Positions 21,780 through 34,077 of a stretch of DNA of 64,000 nucleotides are shown here, in pieces; the first letter of the stretch is position 1, and each line of letters opens with the position of its first letter. Both the position numbers and the translations under genes were made by a program. The stretch is from Paracamarosporium sp. OC-R06-R3 (taxonomy: Eukaryota > Ascomycota > Dothideomycetes > Pleosporales > Didymosphaeriaceae). The DNA lies in NCBI GenBank assembly GCA_019828545.1, contig JACVRA010000190.1:62001-126000 (forward strand), given 5' to 3'. The notes under the pieces were generated by a model. It had not been told where the DNA came from, searched no databases, and worked only from the letters and a program-made list of their open reading frames with translations.

Positions 21780-23462
21780 ATGCAGTCACCGACCACCACC
21801 ACCTTCTCTTTCAACGAGGAGTTCGGCCTCGAGAAACCGAACCGTCGCCTCGACCAGCGCAACAACCGCACGGTCTTCTTCAAGAAGATCGTTGTGCTCG
21901 CTGAGCCTGGTTGTCAACTTGACGGTAAGTCACATGAACATCAGCGCCGTTTGAAAAGTCCGGGTACCCTGAGTACTCGACTTAATCCCAAGCTGGCAAC
22001 ATAAGCAGATAGCTAACAGCCAACAGACCTCGCCGCTCTCTTCAGGAAGCTAGACTTCAGGGTGTACGACGATACCGAGGCCCTCGCCAATGGCGACCTT
22101 CAGATCTGGCGTGAAGCCACTGAGGCGAAGAAGGCCGGTAAGCCGTATGATCTTGCCGACTGGAACAACTTCCTCGGCAAATACGAAGCCATCGTCACCA
22201 ACCTCGCCATGCCCTTCGCTGAGGAGTTCATCAACAAGACCAACCACCCTATGGCTAAGGTCATCGTTCTCACTAAGTCCCCAACGGCCACTACTGGCGA
22301 TTGTGTTCGATCTTTCCTCATCAACAAAGTGTTCCCTCTCCTGGATCATGACGTCTTCGGTTCGCTCGCCCACATCAAGCACCTCGTTGGCGACAACGTT
22401 CTGGACTACAACATGATTCGTTCCAGCGTCACCGGCCCGCTACAGCAGCTTCTGGAACTGGACCAGTTCAATGCTGAGATCATTTGCAACTTCGTCAACA
22501 AGCCGGCCCCACAGGGTCCGATCCCAGCCGTGGAGTCCATGTTCGTCGCTCGCCTTCGTTATCTCCAAGACTACATTGGCCACAACCACATCCATCCGGT
22601 GAGCCTGTTCCTCGTAGCCGTCTCGGTTATCATGGCACTCGTCACCATGGGCTACGTCTTCACACCGTGGGTTGTGTTCGATTTCATCGCCCTAGCCTCT
22701 GCGGCATTCGTTGCAATCCCGGTCAATCCCACCGAGTCCGCTGTCCCCGCCATTGAGTCCAAGCCCGACCTTCCTGCCTCCGCGTTCATCCCTCCTCATC
22801 TGCGCAAGAAGCACGCCAACGTGCCTGATGTCAAGTCCATCAACATCAAGTCCGCCAACGTGCCAGAGGTCAAGTCCACCCAGGCTGCCGATCGACCTGC
22901 CTCCGCGTTCATCCCTCCTCACCTGCGCAAGAAGCACGCCAACGTTCCCGAGGTCAAGTCCACCAACATCAAGTTCGCCGATGTGCCCAAGGTCAAGTCC
23001 ACTCAGGCTGTTGATCGACCTGCCTCCACGTTCATCCCTCCTCACCTGCGCAAGAAGAACACCAACGTATCCGAGGACAAGTCCACCAACGTGCCCAAGG
23101 TCAAGTCCACCAACGCGTCTGAGGTCAAGTCTACCAACGTATCCGAAGTCAAGTCCACCCAGGCTGTCAATCGACCTGCTCCTACCATCCAGAAGCAAGT
23201 CTCGCCTTCTCGTTCTCGTCAGACCAAGCCTCGCGTCGCCACCAAGCCCAAGGTCACCCAGACTACCCCGAACAACATCCAGTCGAGGCGTCCTATCCTC
23301 AGCGCTTGGGCAAATGTCGAGGCAACTATCCGCCAGGGTGACCTCCAAGCGCGCCGTGACAACGCAGCCAAGGCCGAGGCTATGAAGGACATGGAGCCCG
23401 GTGTCTGGACGACGAAGTACGGTCCACGAGTGAACACGGCTGTGGTCGAGAAAGAGGAGTGA
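21780..23462 (+). CDS. Sulfotransferase-fold protein lacking P-loop, with IPPHLRKK repeats
   Basis: Two exons (21780-21924 and 22027-23462) around a 102 bp intron; 526 residues. Residues 33-235 follow the fungal Sulfotransfer_4 pattern: strand KKIVVL, helix ALFRKLDFRVYDDTEAL, then IWREATEAKKAGKPYDLADW, LGKYEAIVTNLAMPFAEEFI and AKVIVLTKSP. The PAPS-binding loop (normally GxGRTGT after the first strand) reads AEPGCQLD at 41-48, so cofactor binding should be lost. Residues 239-282 form one or two membrane segments. The C-terminal half (about 290-526) is Lys/Pro/Ser-rich with three 41-residue repeats holding PAS(A/T)FIPPHLRKK at 298, 339 and 380, then VKST repeats. The IPPHLR core resembles the eIF4E-contacting motif of DEAD-box DDX3/Ded1 (from memory). 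Function unknown. Confidence 0.7.
22773..23057 (+). repeat. In-frame 123-bp tandem repeats (three copies)
   Basis: Copies start at 22773, 22896 and 23019, spaced exactly 123 bp (41 codons). The third is cut short by divergence after the PPHLRKK core. Shorter VKST-type repeats continue to about 23165. Copies differ mostly at third codon positions and a few residues. Confidence 0.85.
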
Positions 23463-24185
23463 GAAGAATAGGTTTGTCATATCGACAAAGGACTTAGGAT
23501 CTTGTTCAACACTCGTCCTATTTGACTCTATGAAACGTAGCCGGTATGGCTAATTCACATGCTTTCTGCTTTGATGGTCATGGAAAATTTCCAGGGGGCA
23601 TGATATACATAGCTCCGTGCTGTATAGCAAGTCATCCAAGGGTACTTGCATCGTCAACGTTAGGCAAATAGTGTCTGGTAGATCCAGATCATGGTTAATA
23701 TCCCACAATAGCTACAATTGATTGTTTCAAAAACCTGAACTCTTGTGATGTAGTGCCAGTATTTATAGTGAGTGTTGATAAAAGCGAATACTCCCCTTAC
23801 CATCCTAGCAATGCCCTGTCCTGGAATGTACTCCATCCACAGCAGCCAAATTAGTATCCAGAGGCATTGAAAAGACTGCATTTGTACTCAGCACACTGAT
23901 ACTCCTCGCTATGGCACGTATTCACAATGTCGTGTAGCGTCCCTCGTCGCCGGACCGTTAGATCAGGTTAGTGCGAACGGGAACGCATCATAGCTTCCGA
24001 CTACCGCAACAAATGTTAATGAAACCACATAGAACCAGGCTCAGCTGATCTGGCTATGACCTGGTAACTACCTGCAAGTCAATCGAGACCTTGAGTTAAA
24101 GTTTGCTGCTAACACCTCATAGTACGCCTCTCTGAAAACACCGCGCGACCTAACCGCCGCCGCACGTTATGCATTTGCGACTGAC
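23463..24185. other. Intergenic, no gene seen
   Basis: 0.72 kb between two genes in the same direction. It holds the 3' flank of the sulfotransferase-like gene and the MTQ1 promoter. Nothing else recognised. Confidence 0.5.
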
Positions 24186-25497
24186 ATGCCGCGCATCCCC
24201 ACTTCTCTACTTCGCAAAGCCTACGCGATAGATCCTCTCCTCGCGCGCCTCCTTGCACCATGTCGTGAGCTGCGCGCTGCGCAAAATGAGCTGCGTTGGC
24301 TCCGCGAGCACGTCGACAATGTGGTCAAAGCCCGAGCTGCCAAAGGCGACACCGTCTCCAAGGACGCGTTCCTACGCGATTTAGTGAAGCAGAGGGCCCT
24401 TGGGAAGCCGCTGCAATACCTGATTGGCACAGAATACTTTGGCGACCTGGAGATCAGCTGCCGCCCTGGTGTGCTCATCCCAAGGTAAGTTCCGGATTGA
24501 ACTCGCCATCGAGGCAGCGCGAGACTGATGCGCAAGCAGGCAGGATACAGCGACGTCGGTTCAGCGCCTCGTACGCTTTCTTCGCGACGCGCAGACACTT
24601 CCAAGTGAGTTGCGTGTGCTGGATCTTTGTACGGGCACCGGCTGCATACCGCTCCTCTTCCACCACGAACTCTACGCCGCACGCCACGATATCGAGCTAT
24701 GCGCCTTGGGGATCGATGTTTCCGATAAAGCACTGCAGTTAGCTGTCTATAACCACAAGCGCGTCCGTAGGGATATGAGCTGGGCGGAGAGGGGCTCGAT
24801 AGGCTATATGAAAGCAGACGTTCTTGCCAACCCGTTCGGCGACTTGGTGTCAAGCCGGCTTCCAGTGTCCACCGCTCTGCGCTTTTCCAGACTTCCGCAC
24901 TTGTGGGATATCGTCATATCGAACCCGCCCTACATTTCACCTTCAGGTTATTGGAAGACTACAACACGTTCTGTGCGTGGTTTCGAGCCAAAACTTGCGT
25001 TAGTCCCGCCGTCGGGAACCGGTAATAGCGACGCCCAGCAAGGCGATGCATTCTACCAGCCTATCTTTAATATAGCTAGCGAAGTAGAGGCAAAGATCGT
25101 GCTGGTGGAGGTTGCGGACCTTGACCAAGCGTTGCGTGTCGCACACGCTGCGAAAGCAATGCATCTCTTTGACGGCATTGAAATCTGGCGGGAGCAGCCG
25201 GACGAGCCTCACGATGCGTCCTTGGAGGCTGACAGTTTCCCTGTACTTGGCCAGGGAAATGCGCGCTCTGTTGTTTGCTGGCGCGGCACAGGTGCAACAT
25301 GGCTCGGAAAGAGTGAACAAACCAATCCCTATGATGCCGTGTCTTTCCCAAACACCTTTCTTTCGGCTCAATTCAATAATTACAGAACTAACAATTCCCC
25401 GTCGGGGTTCACTTGGGCTCCACATTGGAGCCACGATGAGGACAACCGGCGAATCGTCAAGCATCAGAGGCAAATGTGGGACCGCAGAAAAACGTAG
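24186..25497 (+). CDS. MTQ1: Release-factor glutamine N5-methyltransferase (Mtq1/HemK family)
   Basis: Two exons (24186-24484 and 24540-25497) around a 55 bp intron; 418 residues. The HemK family methylates the Gln of the GGQ motif in peptide-chain release factors; Mtq1 is the mitochondrial enzyme in yeast. Seen: the N-terminal helical domain (AFLRDLVKQRALGKPLQYLIGTEYFG, LIPR), the SAM-binding strand LDLCTGTGC at 127-134, acidic GIDVSDKAL, and the catalytic NPPY at 228-231 (ISNPPYIS). The C-terminal end continues about 80 residues beyond the core. The yeast paralogue Mtq2 is shorter and lacks the N-terminal helical domain, so Mtq1 fits better. No obvious targeting signal beyond a basic start. 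Confidence 0.9.
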
Positions 25498-26633
25498 CTT
25501 TGAGACCTTGAGTTTCTCCACCGCCAGATTCTAGGAGAAACCACGAAATCTGAAAGCATACACGCAGCGACGGAGAAAAGCTTGGGTACGCCAACACAGA
25601 CAGAACCTGAAAATAGTCAGAGCCTCAAAATGCAAACGTTCACGGGTATCAAGGGCCGGTCGTGACTTATAAGGCATGTGCACACTCGTATGTCAAGCCA
25701 CAAAACCGCTCTACATGTTTAACAGAAGAGCAGTAAGAACGTTTGGTCTAGTGCTATCAAGCTGGGTGGAAGGTGCAGGCAATCATAGATGACTTCAAGT
25801 GTCACGATCGAACGATACATCGTCTCCTATCTACAGTCCATAGCAGAGAAAAATTTATTGGACCGGGATTTCCATGCATATCAAAGATCAACCCGGTATG
25901 CAAGCGCGGACAATCAGTTTGGATGACAGCATAGCTTTTCATATGTGCAGTTGGGCACATAAGTGTATTTGAATCCGCTTATGGAGCTATAATACTGACG
26001 AGACTGCGCCACACTCATCCGAAGTATTCGCATGTCGTTCTTCGCATTTAAAACATGCAAGTCTCGAAAATATTGTCTGTTCATTTGGGAAACCTTCCGC
26101 CCCTGCACGAAAGTAGGACTTCAAAGGACAGTGCCTTCATAGGCGCCGCAAGTCAATACGATTTGTATTTCACGGAGATCGCAAACTTTATACAGACGCA
26201 ACGAATAGGCGGTCCCTGTTGCAAAGATTTAATCTATCAGTTCTTGAACAGGACACAGGTAGTGTACCTCAACCTTTGATCGTATCTTGATGCAGCACGT
26301 GGTTGTCAATATCCTCAAAGTGGGAGCAAAGAAATGGAATCATGACATTCTTATAACGTTTTCGGATCAGATCTGCATTGCGCAGGTACCCGGAGTCTTA
26401 TGTTGTGCTCGCAAATTGTTACCGTTGGTCAAGTCCGTTGGAGCGCTTTAGCCGCAAAGAGTAGGTTGTAATCCGAAGAGTTCATCCATGTCCGAATACG
26501 AGAATAGACCCAGCCAAGCATCCTCAAACCACATGTTTAAATACCTACAATGTCTATTGCATGATCGACAGCCGTTACGAGTGATAAGCCCTTCAAGTAC
26601 TGCTCCAATATCCGTTAGTGTATCGCGTCCAAG
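25498..26633. other. Intergenic, no gene seen
   Basis: 1.1 kb, moderately AT-rich, no protein-like frame. Its right end must contain the GH5 promoter; no TATA box was recognised with confidence. Confidence 0.5.
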
Positions 26634-27932
26634 ATGCTATTCACCACAGTCTGGAGCACGCTGCTACTCGCTACAACCGCAGCCGCACAATTCCAACCCC
26701 TCCATACCTCCTCAAGATGGATTCTCGACTCAAGCAACAAGCGCTTCAAACTACGATGTCTCAACTGGGCCGGCCACATGGAAGCCCACATCCCTGAGGG
26801 CCTACAACATCAACCAGTTGACACGCTCGCAAAATGGGTCGTAGGCCAAGGCTTCAACTGCGTGCGCCTCACGTTCAGCATTGACATGGCGCTCGATCAA
26901 GGCTTCAAAGTCGCTGATTCTTTCTCTACGCTTGCGGAGCGGACGGGTGCGCCGGCCGATGCAGTGGCGGACTTGTGGTCCCGCGTCAAGTCCAAGAATT
27001 CCTGGATTGAAAATCTCTCTGTGGGTGAGGCATTCGGCCACGTTGTTGATTCGTTAGGAAGCGCGGGACTGAGGGTCATCCTTGACAACCATGTCAGTAA
27101 GGCGAGTTGGTGCTGCAATCTCGATGACGGGAATGGATGGTGGGATGAAGCTCCTGGGTACGTTGATTCTAACAGCCGTTTCTTCAATACGACGAACTGG
27201 GTGAACGGGCTCCGCGCTATGGCGCAGTTCTCTGCAAACCATCCTGTTGTCGCAGGAATCGGATTAAGGAACGAGATCCGCGAGATACCCGTCATCCAGA
27301 GCCGGGACGCATGGTACGATTACATCGTGAAGGGAGCGCATGCGGTGCACGGCACCAACTCAAATTTGCTTGTAATCATGGGAGGCACGCTGTCATCCAC
27401 AGACATCAGTTTCCTCCGGACCAAGCCGCTCGACAGGTCGCCCTTCGGCGATAAAGTCGTCTACGAATGGCACCACTACACGTTCAGCCCGAACTGGATC
27501 GCTTCTTTCAAATCCTGTTCCGTCTGGAAGAGCGTCACCGTCGGTGGTACATCGGGGTTCTTGCTCCAGCAGGGCAAGGATTACACAGGTCCTCTCTGGC
27601 TGTCGGAATTCGGCTTCAGTCAGGCTGGCGGTCCGCCTGAGCGCCATGGCATTGAAACGCAGGAAGATTACGATTACTTGACTTGTCTTATTGATTATGT
27701 CAAGGGGAACGATGGAGACTGGGCACTGTGGGCTGTTCAAGGAAGCTACTATGTGAGAGATGGCACGGTTGATAAAGATGTAAGTTTTCTCGAGATTCGG
27801 GTATATGAGAGAGCGTGTGCTAACCATTGATAGGAGCCTTGGGGCGTGCTGAAGACTGATTTCAGTGATTGGAGGAATCCTGGAGTTAAGGATGTCATTG
27901 CGGATTTGTTCAAGGTTACTCAAGGGCCTTAG
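26634..27932 (+). CDS. Secreted glycoside hydrolase family 5 protein
   Basis: Two exons (26634-27779 and 27834-27932) around a 54 bp intron; 414 residues. The N-terminus is a signal peptide (LFTTVWSTLLLATTAAAQ). GH5 TIM-barrel marks follow: RCLNWAGHMEAHIPEGL, WVVGQGFNCVRLTFS, GLRVILDNHVSKASWCC, the acid/base Glu in GIGLRNEIRE, the His/Tyr strand VVYEWHHYTFS, and the nucleophile Glu in LWLSEFGFS. The enzyme should cleave beta-linked glucans or related substrates outside the cell; which subfamily is not clear from inspection. Both catalytic glutamates are present. The short second exon restores a tail (EPWGVLKTDFSDWRNP) usual in the family. Confidence 0.87.
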
Positions 27933-29541
27933 GCGGTTGACAGAGCAGGATTAAGTTCGTTGTATATACCTTCTTATGTGGGGCAGGGGACTTTGGAGAT
28001 ATCTGGAAGGATTCCAGGACATGATTTGTAAATATTCAATCCTTGGTTTAACGTTCCTCTTCCCATGTTCTGCGACTGATGTTCCTATCACACATTGGTC
28101 TTGGAAAATAGTGCACTTACGCTGCGTACTGCGCATCATCCCTAACTTGTAAACTTCGTAAAAGCTCTATCCTTTGGGGTTTCTTTGGTATCGTTTGACA
28201 AAGCCGACGATGTGGCTTCCTTCATTGGCTGTTCTAGGTGTGTAAACAATTCGTAGGCTCAGTGTTGTTCCCTGCGACTGAGAATATATTCTTATCCCAT
28301 CATTTGATTGTATCTGCAGATTGGCCATTTGCGCTTCTTAATACCTCCGGTCCTGCAGGGAATTGCAACCTGGGCTATCGATACCTTTTGGGCCTCGTGA
28401 AGCCTACAATTGTTGGCGCTCCTTGATTGTGGCTGAATGTATACCTTTCATTGTCGTTGGCGCGTTAGGATATTATTGACCGGGTCTAGGTAACTTGCTG
28501 TGGCTTCAATCACGAATTAAGTACCACATAGTAATGCCAAAAAGGCATATCATCTTATTTGCAATTACATACACTGTCCGATGTTCCACAGCTGTTTCAA
28601 CAGTACCAAGAACGGGAAGGCCCGTGACTACGCATCATTTTCCATGACGACAGACATAATCTTAAACGAGCACTGATATGGTACACACAACCAATCGTTG
28701 TCCTTGAGGCCACACCCATCTATACTCAAGGGAGATTGGGTGGTGACGGGCTTCGCAACTCCTATAGTAGAGCGATCTTTGCCACCTTCCAATTCTGAGT
28801 TAGAATGAATCAGCGTACTAGTGAGTTTATAATGTTTGAGTTTGCCACGTGATCCAATACTGATTATGAATAATCAACTCGAGTCATAGTTGATAGGATT
28901 TCCACAGTAGAAAGGTAGAGGGCATTTGGGAATTCTAGCAAAAGGTTTAGTGTAGAGACGGAATCAACATATGATTGATATGGTCAGCTGGTTAATTCGT
29001 TCAATTAATAGTATAGTGTTGAATGGACTCTAGCTAGCTGAGCANNNNNNNNNNNNNNNNNNNNNNNNNNNNNNNNNNNNNNNNNNNNNNNNNNNCTTAT
29101 CTGATCCGTACTGCGTACGAACAATAGTGTACTTCTATACGAAGATTATTTCACGAAGATCTCTAACATATGTTGACGTTGCTTATTTTTGAACAAGTTG
29201 TGTAGAAAATCTGTAAGAATCTATTGAGATATAAGTGCTCAAAGCAAGCCAGTCCTGAGAGAATTAAGTAACGTCATCGCAAGTATAACAGTCTGACAAT
29301 GACTGTATACTACATCACTAGGTCCAATGAATTTCTACAAAACTGAAACCACAAGTTATTCTCGAAGATTGGTCTTCGCCAAGCAATATTTGCAAGCTAC
29401 GCGCTTCTTCAGCCGAGTGTTACGCTCATGAGACAATACAACGGAACATTGCATGCTCCTGTACCACATAGTTTCATTTAATTTACTCATTATATTCAAC
29501 TATATTGCTAAACCAAAGCGCTTAATGCCGTTAATTCCCTT
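27933..29541. other. AT-rich gene-free stretch with assembly gap
   Basis: 1.6 kb between the convergent GH5 and NmrA-like genes, AT-rich with many short TA-rich words, no frame above about 60 codons. A run of N interrupts it. I cannot recognise a transposon, though AT-rich, gap-bearing islands in such genomes often mark decayed repeats. Confidence 0.5.
29045..29095. other. Assembly gap (51 N)
   Basis: A run of 51 undetermined bases inside AT-rich sequence. The true length and content are unknown. Confidence 1.
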
Positions 29542-30615
29542 TCACAATTGATCCTTCAGACTCTCCAACGTCTGCTTAAACCCGGGCCACTCATCGTCCT
29601 TGATGCCCAAATCTTCCTTGGTGATCGAGCTGATAGAACCCCAGCCATCAGCGAATTGCTCACCAAACACCAATTGGTCCGCCATCTCCTTACCACCAAT
29701 TCCCCACACACCGGTGAAGTCCTCGACGCTGGTCTGAATGAAGGCAGTCTGGCGACCGGTAACCTCGCCGTAGAGTTCAAGCATTTTGCCGAAGCTCAGT
29801 ACTTCAGGCGCAATGTCAACGTACTTGCCTTTGGTAAGCTCAGGCTTGGCAACGATATGACTGGTCCAGACACCTGGAGTGATGTTGATGTCACCGGAGA
29901 CGGGAATCACGGCCGAGGCGGGTGTGGGTAGGATCTGGACCCATTTGCCCCAGGAGCCGGGCTGCGTATACGTATTAGTATCGCAATCCTTTTAGTGTCA
30001 TTTGGGAAGGGAAAAAGGGCTTACGAGTTCAAAAGGCTTCAGGTTAGGGAAGGAGACAAAGTTGTTGGGGTAGAATCCGAGCACGAGGTACGTCGTCTTT
30101 GCATGAAGATCTGGCAGATCGCTTCGGATCCAGTCGTCTACCTCAGCCTTGTAGTCAAGGTGAGGCACAGGGTATTTGCCGTTGGTTTGGGCCTTGGCAC
30201 CAGGGAGCGTTGACCAGATATAGTGCTCGAGTGAGGCCGTTTGGGAGGCGGCGCGAGCGAGCTTTTTGGCTTGCTCAGCCTCCTTCACACCGGACTCGTC
30301 TGGGGAGCTACCGGTAAAGAGGTGCTCCCAGAAGTTGGTGACGGCGAAGACGACGGTTGCGCCCTGACACTAATTAGTTCTGATCAGAACAATGAAAGAA
30401 GAAAAAGGCACCTCGAAAGCCTTGATGAGCGAAGCTTCATCATCAGCATTTGCAGAGACTACTTCGGCACCTTGGGACGCCAGGGCCTTTGCATTGTCGC
30501 TGCCAGCATTACGTGTGATGGCTCGAACTTTCCAACCATCAAGCTTGAGGAAGGCGCGGGCCACACTGCCACCTTGGGCTCCGGTAGCGCCAATAACAGC
30601 AATGGTCTTGCTCAT
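29542..30615 (-). CDS. NmrA-like NAD(P)-binding protein
   Basis: Three exons (30615-30412, 30363-30025 and 29961-29542), introns 48 and 63 bp; 320 residues. The Rossmann start KTIAVIGATGAQGGSVARAF carries GxxGxxG, followed by VRAITRN (NADP-type Arg), then ATVVFAVTNFWEH at the second exon and a long C-terminal NmrA substrate region (GKYVDIAPEVLSFGKMLELY). NmrA-like proteins are atypical SDRs; some are redox sensors of nitrogen regulation and many are ketone or aldehyde reductases of unknown substrate. The YxxxK helix is not evident, as usual for NmrA. A TTTATATA word sits directly before the ATG. No cluster partner next to it. Confidence 0.88.
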
Positions 30616-33022
30616 GTTGAAGTATATAAAGCTGAATGTATGATGAGTATCAACGGATCAAGAGGTGTTTGACAAGAGGGATTGAGGATTCGAGGCGAAT
30701 TTATAAAGAAAAGAGGAGGAGCTTGGGGAGCGGCGACATACGTCCCTTTAAGCATCCAACAGCCTCGGATGCTTACATGCATGGCGTTGAGGCCATGCAG
30801 CCATCAGGTCGTTGCGCAAAAGCCTAGTCGAGCTTTACTCTTGTTGGTTGGTGAACATTGGTCATACATGCCAGTGAGTGTGGCCCAATGGTACGGATCT
30901 AGCCTGTGTGATTGGGTGGAGCAGGTGGTAATCATCTTGATCAGTCCTCTGTCACCTACGTACAGTTCGCCTAGTCAATCATCCTAACCCCTACTAGCGG
31001 ACTAGAGTACATGAAGGGCCAATATCTAACGACCAACATGAGCAGTTCATATGAACAGTGCAAGGGTTCGGTCACCTTTCTGCAGCAAAGCGGTCATCTT
31101 GATACACAAAGCCGGCGGTATTGATCCACTCGCCATTCACAAGAACGATGGCGCCAAAACAAACACCCACTTTCAGATATTCTAGAGCATCTTTCGTTGG
31201 GCTTAAGCACCGAAGCGGGGGCCTAACACCGCAGCCTCACAGCCGCCCCTCATCTCAGCCCCAACTCGGACCCTCGTTAGCCAATAGTTTCAGCCTTCGG
31301 CGCCATATCTCACTTTTCGCACGAGATCACCGTCTGCAAGGCGTGACGAACGAGCAAGCCTGCAGACGTATTGCATTTACAAGCCCTGACAAAGAATTCC
31401 TATGTCTATCACAGCATCGGCGAAGAGTCGCGCCCAAGACCGAGGATTGGTCATTGGTGATCGGAACACGGGAAGCGCTATTCCGCTTGCTTACGCGGAT
31501 GGATACGGGGTTCGTGCGGGGTGGGTGTCCAAGGGAGACTGCCCATTGCCTGCTTGCATGGCGAGGCGAAAGCCACCGAGTCCGAGGATCACGTGCACCG
31601 GAGCCGTCTAGAAGCCAATCACATCCGCCCTTCTATCGGACGTTCAAAAGCTGACATGGTCGCATTTGGTGGCAGAAAATATGGCCTCCACATTACCGGT
31701 GCGCATGACCAGAAGAGCGGCACTTTAGATGTTGAGGTGGCGTAAGCGTGCAAGCATCATTGGCCGACCGATTTCAGGTATTCTGCGACAATGGTCTACT
31801 CAACGAACAGAACTACCACCTATCACCTAGGACGTTCAATGTGCATAAAACCAGATACCAAAGTTTTACCGAAGGGTTTGTAATATTATCACGCGGTCTT
31901 GCATAATTGTATACCATCGTTGCCTATTACGAAGTAGAAGTGGCGTGCGGAACACGGCATTTCATGCAGAGGAATCAACTTGATCGGAGGAGCTGAGTAT
32001 GCATTTGAGGTATGGCAAGAGACTCTCCCATATTACCGATGACATGGGTTGGATCGGTTTGTATTAGTGATACTTACAAACCCAGGGTTCGCATGTCATG
32101 TATAGGCAGGCCGTGTTTTAACAGATTGATGCAGGTCCAGGGCGCGGAGATCTAGAGCACAAAAACTGAGAAAATTCCACTTCACTGTTATGATACTGAC
32201 CGCCCCTCAAGTGGATATGAACCCATGCCAATACTGATTTGAGCGCTGGGACACCGGTTGAACTTGGGCGTCATGAAAAGCAAAGATGATTGAATTGATG
32301 ATACACTGTAATCCTTCAATGTTAATGGCGATGCTGGCAGGACTTATTGTGGTCAAAAGTTGTTGTGTTGACGGAGAGTAAATCGTAAGATTCAACAACA
32401 CATGTAACGGTAGCTGAAGGCTTGACTTCCTTGGGCGAAAGGAGGACTTGCTCTTCTTCTTATATTTCGACCTACATCAGCAAGAACTCGGCAGTATTAT
32501 CGTCCCCAGTTTGACGACATACATGTTGTACAAGGATCGAATGTTAGTATCATTGGCTTAAGTGTTGGATATCGCCAATTATTTCTTGCCTAGCTCCCCT
32601 TGTGAATTCGATACTGTCGGTAAAGTGGTAGGTAAAGTATAATCATGCCATCCTACAGATATGCTTGTCTCCTATTATGTACGCACATAGTGTGGAACTA
32701 TTGTTTGTGTGGTACTGATCGCATCGAGTTTGACCACGACGGTGAAGAGGTCATTCCCATCAGCGATTGTCTTTCTACATGAGCACCTTCTGAATGATCG
32801 CCAAGATTAAACTTTGAACAGTGATACCTCTCGAAAAGATTGACGGTTAACGATGGGACGTTGTAAAGACTAGGGAGATTTTCAGGCGAAGGCTCGGAGA
32901 AGGCGGCCCATCTCCGATTCCTATCCACTATCTCCGCGCGCGTCATCAGCGGAACCCATTCCGACCAAGATATATCCTTAAGCTACCCACCAACGCGCAT
33001 TTCCTCAATCGCTCCTCCTACG
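30616..33022. other. Longest gene-free stretch (2.4 kb)
   Basis: This lies between the divergent NmrA-like gene and AIM32. A GC-richer block at about 31120-31750 holds overlapping open frames (up to 177 codons), but they are Ser/Arg/Pro-rich with no family pattern and no splice logic. I see no tRNA, transposon end or inverted repeat. Confidence 0.45.
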
Positions 33023-34077
33023 ATGTCACTCAGCCGCTCCTACCGGCTCCTCTTGCGCGGTTCACGCATAAGAACATTCGGGACAACTCCAAATCGACAG
33101 CAAACTCCTCCAACCACCTGCACGCCAACATGCGCATGCGCAGGTACACCTCCCGAGCTAGACATCGACCGCAAAACACCTCTACTGCACACAATGGCTC
33201 CATACGCTGAGCAAGTACTCATATGTACTGGGAAAGAGGACTGGACAAGCCGAATAGAAGACGAACAATCAACTTCTGGCGATTTCGTCCGCGGCTTGCG
33301 AGGCGAAATCGGAAGAGGAGGGAAGGGTTTTGATGTTTGTTTGTTCCCCTTTCCTCATACTGATCCTTCAAGATCTCATGCTAACAACCATCACAGCCCT
33401 TCAACAACGTCCTTACAACCCTATCCTCCTTGCCCGCTAGCCAAACCCCAAACACCACGACCGCATTACTCTTCCCCAGTTTCAAGCGCATACCATCTAT
33501 ACCAAACACCAAGGAGTCATACTCTGCCTTCGCGACCGCATATCTCAAAGCGAAGAGCCTCCATTCTGCACACGCAGGCCTGACGTCGGAGCAAAAAGCC
33601 GCTCTGACCCGTGACGAGAATCAAGCTTCGCGCCTCCCCGCACCAGAACCCATAACGAAGCCCACAGTCTTAATTTGCGGACACGGTGGTCGCGATCAGC
33701 GATGCGGCATCCTCGGCCCAATGCTACAATCCAAGTTCCGCGAAGTGTTCCAAGAGAAGGGGATCGACGCGGATGTTGGGTTGATAAGCCACATTGGAGG
33801 ACATAAATATGCTGGGAATGTGATCTTCTATCTGCCTCCCAGGATGGAGGGTAATGCGTGGAGCGGCTCGGGGATATGGTATGGGCGTATTGGTCCGGAC
33901 AATGTTGAGGATGTGGTGGAGGCCACGGTTGTCAATGGGCAGGTCGTTTTTGATCTGCTCCGAGGCGGGATCACGCAGGATGGGAAGGATATCGCGAGGA
34001 TGCTGGAGCCGCCGGTGAAAGCTGAGGGACAGGCGCTGAAGTTGAAGCCGAGGGCGAGGGCAAGTGCGAGTGCGTGA
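33023..34077 (+). CDS. AIM32: Aim32-type thioredoxin-like [2Fe-2S] protein
   Basis: Two exons (33023-33334 and 33397-34077) around a 62 bp intron; 330 residues. Aim32 is a mitochondrial member of the Apd1/sucrase-ferredoxin-like family that binds a [2Fe-2S] cluster with two Cys and two His. Seen: a basic N-terminal leader (SRSYRLLLRGSRIRTFGT) fitting mitochondrial import, an extra CTPTCACAG stretch, then the C-terminal thioredoxin-like ferredoxin domain with LICGHGGRDQRCG (Cys198, Cys207) and HIGGHKYAGN (His236, His240), the CxnC/HxxxH cluster ligands of the family, and IWYGRIGPDNVEDVVE near the end. The tail ends in an Ala/Lys/Arg-rich stretch. All four expected ligands are present. Confidence 0.87.

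Noticed and set aside
22692..23480. 262-codon minus-strand frame opposite the repeat region
   Set aside because: Mirror of the repetitive coding strand; its LGH/VGGLD repeats are a by-product of the plus-strand repeats.
31121..31745. Overlapping plus-strand frames up to 177 codons
   Set aside because: Ser/Arg/Pro-rich, overlapping in different frames, no domain and no plausible introns; explained by local GC content.
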